Under the pieces are notes generated by a model. That model saw only the letters and a program-made list of their open reading frames with translations. It did no database searches and was not told the DNA's origin. 11,425 nucleotides of DNA from Promethearchaeota archaeon (GTDB lineage: Archaea > Asgardarchaeota > Lokiarchaeia > Sigyniarchaeales > SOKP01). The stretch lies in the NCBI GenBank assembly GCA_030615235.1, contig JAUWZR010000061.1, forward strand, positions 1 to 11,425, given 5' to 3'. Shown one piece after another: positions 6,920 to 11,425 of the stretch. Numbering within the stretch: the stretch's first letter is position 1; every line of letters begins with the position of its first letter. Both the position numbers and the translations under genes were made by a program.

Positions 6920-7606
6920 CTAATCTCCTCTCATAATCTTCTTTAAACGATTTAATTCCTCTAACATTTCATCTCGAAGAGAACTTAAACCACCTCCTGC
7001 TTGAGGCGCTGATGCTGGGGGGGGTACTGGAGCCGCTACTCCGGGGGGGCTCGTTGGAGCTCCGGGCGGTCTGGCGGGAACGCCCGTTGTTGGCGCTGCT
7101 GGAGGCATTGGTCTTTTAGCGAATGAGGGGGCTTGTACAACCCCTGAATTGGGGGCTTTAGACGGCATACCACCCGTGGGAGGTAATTTTGGCGCCGGAG
7201 GTAAATTAGTTCGTTTAGGTGGTCCACCCTTTGAGGGTGCTTTTGGAGGTCCTTTTCCAGGAACTCTAGGCGGTCCACCTACAGTTGGTAATGCTACTGT
7301 TGCGGTAGCTGTAGGTGCTCCGTGTGCGGGAGCAGCGCTACTACTTAGTAAATTAAATAATGTGCTCGCTGCGGCAGTTTTAGCGGTGCCACTCGAAGTT
7401 GCTACAACTTTCTTAGAGGATGTACTAACAGTTTTTAATCCTGGTTCAATAGAAACATCTTTCAAATCTTTCAAGGCTTTGCTTAACGATTTTATAAAAT
7501 CTTTAATCCCTTTAACCGTATCTTCTAAGTCGTCGTTTAAAGAGGTTAAACCCTTTTTCATAAAATTAACGACTCTCTCAATCTTCTTATATTCCTTCGA
7601 AACCAA
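6920..7606 (-). CDS. Proline-rich protein with N- and C-terminal helices, candidate polyproline scaffold
   Basis: I do not recognise this 228-residue protein as a named family. Residues 1-50 form a lysine-rich amphipathic, probably coiled-coil helix (KEYKKIERVVNFMKKGL onward). Residues 55-96 are Ser/Thr/Ala-rich. Residues 97-202 are low complexity with 33 prolines in about 106 residues, including GGPP, PKAP, LPPAPKLPP, RPPGAP and PVPPPAS. Residues 207-226 form a charged C-terminal helix (LSSLRDEMLEELNRLKKIM). There is no signal peptide, membrane span or Cys. The start is TTG 7606, because ggagga (7619-7624) lies 12 nt upstream and the helix begins at once. ATG 7561 (residue 16) is an alternative that would trim the helix. 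Proline/glycine/alanine codons make its GC content far above its neighbours', and two poly-C tracts lie in the coding strand. Helix-polyproline-helix architecture near an actin gene recalls VASP/WAVE-type regulators. That is analogy, not demonstrated homology. Confidence 0.75.
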   Translation of the reverse strand: MVSKEYKKIERVVNFMKKGLTSLNDDLEDTVKGIKDFIKSLSKALKDLKDVSIEPGLKTVSTSSKKVVATSSGTAKTAAASTLFNLLSSSAAPAHGAPTATATVALPTVGGPPRVPGKGPPKAPSKGGPPKRTNLPPAPKLPPTGGMPSKAPNSGVVQAPSFAKRPMPPAAPTTGVPARPPGAPTSPPGVAAPVPPPASAPQAGGGLSSLRDEMLEELNRLKKIMRGD

Positions 7607-7618
7607 GGTTAGTTCAAT

Positions 7619-7624
7619 TCCTCC
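7619..7624 (-). promoter_or_regulatory. Shine-Dalgarno-like site deciding the TTG start
   Basis: Minus-strand ggagga lies 12 nt before TTG 7606 and within a frame closed by TAA at 7628-7630. It is one of the clearest Shine-Dalgarno matches in the window. It favours TTG 7606 over ATG 7561, although the spacing is a little long. Confidence 0.45.
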
Positions 7625-7634
7625 AAATTATTAA

Positions 7635-7825
7635 TTTTTTTTAAAAGAATACTATATAGCTATAGTAATAATTGTAATTTATTAATTTATATTTTTTTAT
7701 AATACTTGTATCATAGTTTTACCTAAATTAAATTCAATGCTTCAATTTTTTTCACGGTTAAAAAAACTATTAAATGTTCCAAATCTAATATATTATATAT
7801 CATATTTCATTTGTAATTTTAATAA
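7635..7825. other. AT-rich non-coding stretch between the proline-rich gene and the remnant frame
   Basis: Apart from the TATA-like palindrome at 7651-7666, this stretch is very AT-rich with short T and A runs and many stops in all frames. I see no RNA gene, repeat array or gene in it. It may hold the decayed 5' part of the remnant frame, but no coding signal is visible. The stretch after the remnant (8138-8302) is similarly AT-rich and shows nothing further that I can support. Confidence 0.6.
7651..7666 (-). promoter_or_regulatory. Palindromic TATA-like promoter of the proline-rich gene
   Basis: actatatagctatagt (16 bp) holds 6-bp inverted arms (actata/tatagt) and an internal perfect 10-bp palindrome, tatagctata (7655-7664). 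It lies 45-60 bp ahead of TTG 7606, the right distance for a TATA box. The symmetry could mean bidirectional TBP binding or an overlapping operator; either role is inference. Confidence 0.4.
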
Positions 7826-8122
7826 TTAGTATTCAATATTAATAGGTGTTTTAATATTCCCAAGAGAGAACTCTTCATCAAGCGAGTATATGAAATTGTT
7901 AATGAGCTTAAAATCCCTTTAATTGACGAAAGGGTTTATGAAAAAGCCAACTTTAGCACTGGCGCCGCTATTGCTAAAATAATATTTAAATTTGAGGAGG
8001 ATGAATCAGTGATTCGTGGTTTCTTAGGTTTAGCTGAGTACTTTCATACTGTTGTGATTAAGGTTAAAGATCAATTCTATATCCCTCACGCTTCGATTCT
8101 ATTTCAACTGCTTAGCTCATAA
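7826..8122 (+). pseudogene. Start-less open frame, likely 5'-truncated gene remnant
   Basis: An open frame closes at TAA 8120-8122 and opens after an in-frame TAA at 7823-7825, but has no ATG or TTG. The part from 7856 reads like real protein: IPKRELFIKRVYEIVNELKI, then KANFSTGAAIAKIIFKF and GLAEYFHTVVIKVKDQFYIP, ending HASILFQLLSS. About 87 codons have more varied, coding-like composition than the flanks. The only plausible internal start is GTG 8009, with ggagg about 10 nt upstream, which would give just 37 residues. An 8-T run begins 7 nt past the stop, as at a genuine gene end. The simplest view is the C-terminal relic of a larger gene whose 5' part has been lost or decayed in the AT-rich stretch before it. 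I do not recognise the family; a transposase fragment is possible but unsupported. Confidence 0.5.
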
Positions 8123-8129
8123 ATTGCTA

Positions 8130-8137
8130 TTTTTTTT
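8130..8137 (+). terminator. Poly-T terminator after the remnant frame
   Basis: Eight consecutive Ts start 7 nt after the TAA at 8122, followed by more T-rich DNA (acttttcttt). This matches archaeal intrinsic termination on the plus strand and supports 8122 as a real gene end. Confidence 0.4.
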
Positions 8138-8302
8138 ACTTTTCTTTAATAGTGTATAGAGGTAAAGAAACTTCAATTAACTCGGTATTTTTTACTGTTT
8201 ATTAAAAGAAAAATATAATGTTTATATTAAACGGAAAGATATCTTTTTACTGAATAAAACAGTTTACACAAAATCCAATTTACGACGAATTGATATCTGG
8301 CG

Positions 8303-9007
8303 TTATTTTCTAAAATAAAATTTTGATTTCTTGATTATATCTAAAACTTCACTTTCTGGTACATCATACCAGTGTTTATAAGCATCAGCTACAGCAAACC
8401 AAGATGTTTTCCTTATATTAGGGCAATAAATCTCATCCACTTCATGTTGTATATGGGTAACTGTATGTAGTGGTGCTGTAGGAATTCCTATATATAATTG
8501 TTTTGGATTATATTTTTTTATCATTTTAATTGCTGCCAACATAGTAAATCCGGAAGCTAATCCATCATCCATTATAAAGATATAATTATTATTTATGAAA
8601 GAATTATATGAAGATTCTATATCCGTACTTTTATTGTAAAAATCAATTCTTTCTCTAATTTCTCTCTTCGTAGTTTCTATGGAATTTTCTATTGAACTTT
8701 CTGAAAGGTTTAATCGAGATAACAGAGCTTCATTAATTAAAACTGTTCCATCTGTTGTAACCGAACCAAAACCCGCCTCAGTGTTATAAGGAATCTTAAT
8801 TTTTCTTACAATTAATACATCAAAATTTATATTGAGTACATTACAAAATCCTTCTGCTACTGGTACGCCACCATTAGGAATTGCAAATAAAAAGACCTTT
8901 TCAATTTTATTACTAATAATTTTCTTTATTACTGGATTCTGGCTTAAAATAAATTCAGCTAAAATTTCGCCTGCTTTTAATCTAGACTCATAAGGAATAA
9001 ATTTCAT
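8303..9007 (-). CDS. Phosphoribosyltransferase-fold protein, COG1926 type
   Basis: The 234-residue protein has a type I phosphoribosyltransferase fold like the COG1926 'predicted phosphoribosyltransferase' group. The N-terminus IPYESRLKAGEIL matches the family's F-x-(D/E)-R-x-x-A-G opening. AIPNGGVPVA (42-51) is the first loop, RKIKIPYNTEAGFGSV (68-83) is the family's R-K-I-x-x-P-x-x-x-E-x-(A/G)-x-G-(A/S)-V block, and FIMDDGLASGFTM (144-156) is the PRPP-binding loop with the Asp147-Asp148 pair. The C-terminal WFAVADAYKHWYDVPESEV matches the usual ending of that family. Substrate is not established for these proteins, so a specific nucleobase should not be assumed. ATG 9007 is preferred to an in-frame TTG at 9013 two codons upstream. 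There is no signal peptide. It diverges from the HEAT-repeat gene across a 144-bp AT-rich region. Confidence 0.88.
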   Translation of the reverse strand: MKFIPYESRLKAGEILAEFILSQNPVIKKIISNKIEKVFLFAIPNGGVPVAEGFCNVLNINFDVLIVRKIKIPYNTEAGFGSVTTDGTVLINEALLSRLNLSESSIENSIETTKREIRERIDFYNKSTDIESSYNSFINNNYIFIMDDGLASGFTMLAAIKMIKKYNPKQLYIGIPTAPLHTVTHIQHEVDEIYCPNIRKTSWFAVADAYKHWYDVPESEVLDIIKKSKFYFRK

Positions 9008-9137
9008 GATCAAAGGTCAATATTATTTGAGAGAATTTAATTTTAATACTTACAATTTCTATCTTTCTATTTACTTAAAAATAAAAATATGAACTCGATT
9101 CTATAGTTAGACGCTTTTTTTATCGAAAAGAAAGGAT

Positions 9138-9143
9138 GAAGGG
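9138..9143 (+). promoter_or_regulatory. Shine-Dalgarno-like site for the HEAT-repeat gene
   Basis: gaaggg ends 8 nt before ATG 9152, a good spacing for ribosome binding. An A/T-rich TATA-like stretch (ttaaaaataaaaatat, about 9075-9090) lies further upstream in the divergent intergenic region. Confidence 0.4.
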
Positions 9144-9151
9144 ATAGAAAA

Positions 9152-10666
9152 ATGGGATTTCAAGAATTTGAGGACAATTATCTTAAAACAACTGTTCCAG
9201 AAAATAAAATCGATATGATAAATTCAATTGTTAATTTGATTGATAAAAATTATTTGAGTTTTTTCGCGACACAATATAAAAATGAATCAGACGGTAAGGT
9301 ACGAGCAATTATTATCGAGGTTATAGCTAATAATGTACCAGAAGCTTCAAGTCCAATATTAATTGAAGCTCTTAAAGATAATTTTATAAATACTAGAAAA
9401 AAAGCGGTGATAGCACTCAGTAAAGTTAAAATCCTCTCTGCATTAAAACCTTTGTTAGAAATGCTTAGTAATCCCTCTTTAGAAATAAGGGATGATGTAA
9501 TCAAATCAATCGTGAATATCGGAAAATTAGGAGATGTAAGCGAGATTATAAAATTTTATGATAAAGGAAATATATATGTTAACCGATCAATTCCAATCAT
9601 CTTAGGTAGAATTCAATGTGATGAATCAACTAGTTATCTAAAAGAATTAGTCCACAAAAATGATCCTGAAGTCAGACGTAATGCAGTTCAAGCATTAGAA
9701 AAAATGATTCACGTAAAGGATGCAAGACTAATTATCAATTTATTGGATGATCCAGATGTGGAAGTTAAGAAGGCAAGTATAAAGGCTTTAGGTTCAATTA
9801 ATAGTAAACGAGCAATTGATCCCCTTCTAAGATTATTAAAAAATAAAGATGAAAATGTACGTAGGTTATCTATCCAATCATTAGAACGAATTTTTGTTAA
9901 CATTGATTCTTATGAAAAAATATACGAAGTTGCAAATAGCAAAAATATGATAGAGAGGAAGGAAGCAATCAAACTTTTAGGTTTACTTGAAGATAAGAAC
10001 TCTGTAGACTATATGATTAATTCTTTCAAGAGTAATGATAATAAAACCAGAAAATTGGCTTATAATTCTCTTATTCAGATTTCTAAAGATGAAATTCCCG
10101 ATCAAGTTCTTGAAGGTCTTAAGGCTAAGGAATGGAAAATAAGAAGCTTTTGTGTAAAATTAATTGGAAAGTTAGGTAATGAATGGCAAATTTCCTTATT
10201 ATTAGATCATTTAAATGATCCTGATAATAGGGTGCGAGACATCGCTATTGAAGCTTTATCCAAAATAAAGAATCAAACGTACTTTAATGAGGTGAAGTCT
10301 TTTTTGAGTTCTTCGAATTGGAAGGCCAAAAGAGCAGCAGTTAAGCTCTTAATTAAAATCGGAAACGAGGATAGCCTAGAGGCTTTATTACCTTTAATTA
10401 ACGACGATGATCTTTTCATTAAAAGTTGGATTGCTTTAGCATTAGGAAAATTCGAAAACATTAGTGACATCTCTCCATTTATAGAGATGCTTGAAGACAG
10501 CGATCCAAAAATTAGAATTGCTGCTGCTAAAGCTCTAGGTCAAATAGGAAATAATGAAGCGTTAGAACCGTTAGCAAAATCTTTATGGGATGATAACTGG
10601 AGTGTTAGAAAAGAGGTTGAGGCTGCCTTAAATAAGATCGATTCTAACTGGTTAAAATCTATTTAA
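9152..10666 (+). CDS. HEAT-repeat (PBS-lyase-like) solenoid protein
   Basis: The 504-residue protein is nearly all HEAT repeats. After an N-terminal helical cap (1-45), the conserved Arg/Lys of helix B recurs at residues 51, 82, 113, 145, 175, 206, 237, 269, 300, 331, 362, 394, 424, 455 and 486. That is 15 repeats with a period of 31 (range 30-32). Typical units are DPEVRRNAVQALEKM, DPDNRVRDIAIEALSKI and DPKIRIAAAKALGQIG, of the kind also seen in PBS-lyase HEAT-like families. There is no catalytic domain, signal peptide or membrane span. Such solenoids usually act as cytosolic binding scaffolds. The lyase name reflects repeat similarity only, and phycobilisome function is not implied in an archaeon. 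The partner is unknown. Start ATG 9152 has a Shine-Dalgarno-like site. It diverges from the phosphoribosyltransferase gene and precedes the secreted-protein gene on the same strand. Confidence 0.9.
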   Translation: MGFQEFEDNYLKTTVPENKIDMINSIVNLIDKNYLSFFATQYKNESDGKVRAIIIEVIANNVPEASSPILIEALKDNFINTRKKAVIALSKVKILSALKPLLEMLSNPSLEIRDDVIKSIVNIGKLGDVSEIIKFYDKGNIYVNRSIPIILGRIQCDESTSYLKELVHKNDPEVRRNAVQALEKMIHVKDARLIINLLDDPDVEVKKASIKALGSINSKRAIDPLLRLLKNKDENVRRLSIQSLERIFVNIDSYEKIYEVANSKNMIERKEAIKLLGLLEDKNSVDYMINSFKSNDNKTRKLAYNSLIQISKDEIPDQVLEGLKAKEWKIRSFCVKLIGKLGNEWQISLLLDHLNDPDNRVRDIAIEALSKIKNQTYFNEVKSFLSSSNWKAKRAAVKLLIKIGNEDSLEALLPLINDDDLFIKSWIALALGKFENISDISPFIEMLEDSDPKIRIAAAKALGQIGNNEALEPLAKSLWDDNWSVRKEVEAALNKIDSNWLKSI

Positions 10667-10811
10667 TTCTAAGCTGTAATATGAGATTTTGACATATAAT
10701 TCATTAAAAATATTGACTAAATTTAACCAAGTATTTTTAAATCCATATATCCATATTATAACATAACAAATATTTAAAAAACAAATTTAACTCAATTAAG
10801 GGTTGAAATTT

Positions 10812-11425
10812 ATGAATAATTTAAGACATAAAACAAAATTAATTTTAATTTTGCTGGCGGTTTTAGTTACAACCATCAATCTAAGCATGCTATTTACATC
10901 AGTTAATGCAGGTCCGTATGTTCCTGAAGAACACGTAAATAACGGTTGGCATTGGGGTGTTGATGTTGGCGATGAACTCTATTGGGAATTAGAATTAATA
11001 CTAACCAACGCATCGAGCGGAGAAGTTACCATGATGTTTAGAGATATTTGGATTTATAACATTACTTCGATTGAAAATGTTACGATAGACTATTTGGGCG
11101 TGAACGAGTTTTCTCTCGTTAACGCTACACAATGCTATTACAACCTGACTGAAGGAGGATTGGAGTCCAATGATGATCCCTCAGAATTCGCTTTTTTTGG
11201 TTATAATAATTCTGATTCCATTAAACATAAATATCGCGCAGGAATGGGTGGAGCTCCTTACATACTTTTATTAAATGGTTCTAACAATCTAGAAGTCGAT
11301 ATTTTAGATGATATTCTCAACGAGTCGTTTTATTACCCTCTTTCTCTGGGCGGATATAGTCATTTTAATAGTTATTCATCCAATACCGGGGATAACAATA
11401 TTACCTTTACGAATTCTACTGAAAA
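10812..11425 (+). CDS. Secreted sequon-rich protein, N-terminal part (runs off the right edge)
   Basis: An open frame starts at ATG 10812 and is still open at the window end (204 full codons). The first 33 residues form a signal peptide: a basic start (MNNLRHKTK), a hydrophobic core (LILILLAVLVTTINLSMLF) and a likely cut after SVNA, before GPYVPEE. The mature part opens with HWGVDVGDELYWELELIL, an extracellular beta-rich style of sequence. It is rich in Asn, Ser and Tyr and carries about ten N-x-S/T sequons (NAS, NIT, NVT, NAT, NLT, NNS, NGS, NES, NIT, NST), as expected for an archaeal surface or exported glycoprotein. Only one Cys is visible in the mature part. I do not recognise a named family. 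A C-terminal membrane anchor could lie beyond the edge. The gene is probably transcribed from its own A/T-rich promoter in the 145-bp gap after the HEAT gene. Confidence 0.8.
   Translation, partial: MNNLRHKTKLILILLAVLVTTINLSMLFTSVNAGPYVPEEHVNNGWHWGVDVGDELYWELELILTNASSGEVTMMFRDIWIYNITSIENVTIDYLGVNEFSLVNATQCYYNLTEGGLESNDDPSEFAFFGYNNSDSIKHKYRAGMGGAPYILLLNGSNNLEVDILDDILNESFYYPLSLGGYSHFNSYSSNTGDNNITFTNSTE

Noticed and set aside
6920..6990. Reading the C-terminal helix of the proline-rich protein as an actin-binding WH2 motif.
   Set aside because: It has LRDEMLEELNRLKKI, which resembles the WH2 helix and an LKK element, but lacks the usual three or so extra residues between helix and LKK, including the common Gly. 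The match is too weak to claim.
7149..7634. A 161-codon plus-strand frame opposite the proline-rich gene.
   Set aside because: It is the antisense image of proline/glycine/alanine codons and gives low-complexity Gly/Pro/Val sequence. The minus frame has a Shine-Dalgarno site, a promoter and structured helices, so it is the real one.
8190..8266. Inverted and direct similarity between tttttactgtttatt and tttttactgaataaaacagt as a possible mobile-element end or hairpin.
   Set aside because: The arms differ by an indel and are AT-rich. There is no target duplication or transposase beside them, so chance is the better explanation.

Overview
This AT-rich window most likely comes from an Asgard archaeon, probably Lokiarchaeia-like. 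The strongest evidence is a full-length eukaryote-type actin-family gene. Supporting evidence is an archaeal-type topoisomerase IA with C-terminal zinc ribbons, TATA-like promoter elements, poly-T ends and a secreted protein rich in N-glycosylation sequons. Lineage is inferred from these traits; there is no rRNA gene or other phylogenetic marker here. I see no tRNA, rRNA, CRISPR array or intact insertion sequence.

Layout. At the left edge a Cys-cluster protein runs off the window on the minus strand (1-240). It diverges from a soluble PAS-PAS sensor histidine kinase (399-1988, +). Next is topoisomerase IA (2149-4335, +), which converges on a minus-strand block read from about 7606 down to 4356. 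In transcription order that block holds a proline-rich protein with helical ends (6920-7606), a PIG-L type zinc deacetylase (6045-6791), an actin-family protein (4855-5970) and a small winged-helix protein (4356-4721). Gaps of about 70-135 bp with TATA-like elements suggest that several of these genes have their own promoters. To the right are a start-less open frame ending at a poly-T tract (7826-8122, +), a COG1926-type phosphoribosyltransferase (8303-9007, -) and, diverging from it, a 15-repeat HEAT solenoid (9152-10666, +). A secreted glycoprotein-like gene starts at 10812 and runs off the right edge.

The main point of interest is the actin neighbourhood. The actin-family protein keeps the overall fold motifs but has lost all three residues that correspond to actin's hydrolysis residues (Gln137, Asp154, His161). 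It is therefore better called an actin-related protein than a canonical actin. About 0.9 kb upstream on the same strand, with one gene between, is a low-complexity protein with an N-terminal amphipathic helix, about 105 residues that are nearly one-third proline, and a C-terminal charged helix. This organisation recalls eukaryotic polyproline actin regulators (VASP/WAVE-like), but no homology is demonstrated and the functional link is inference.
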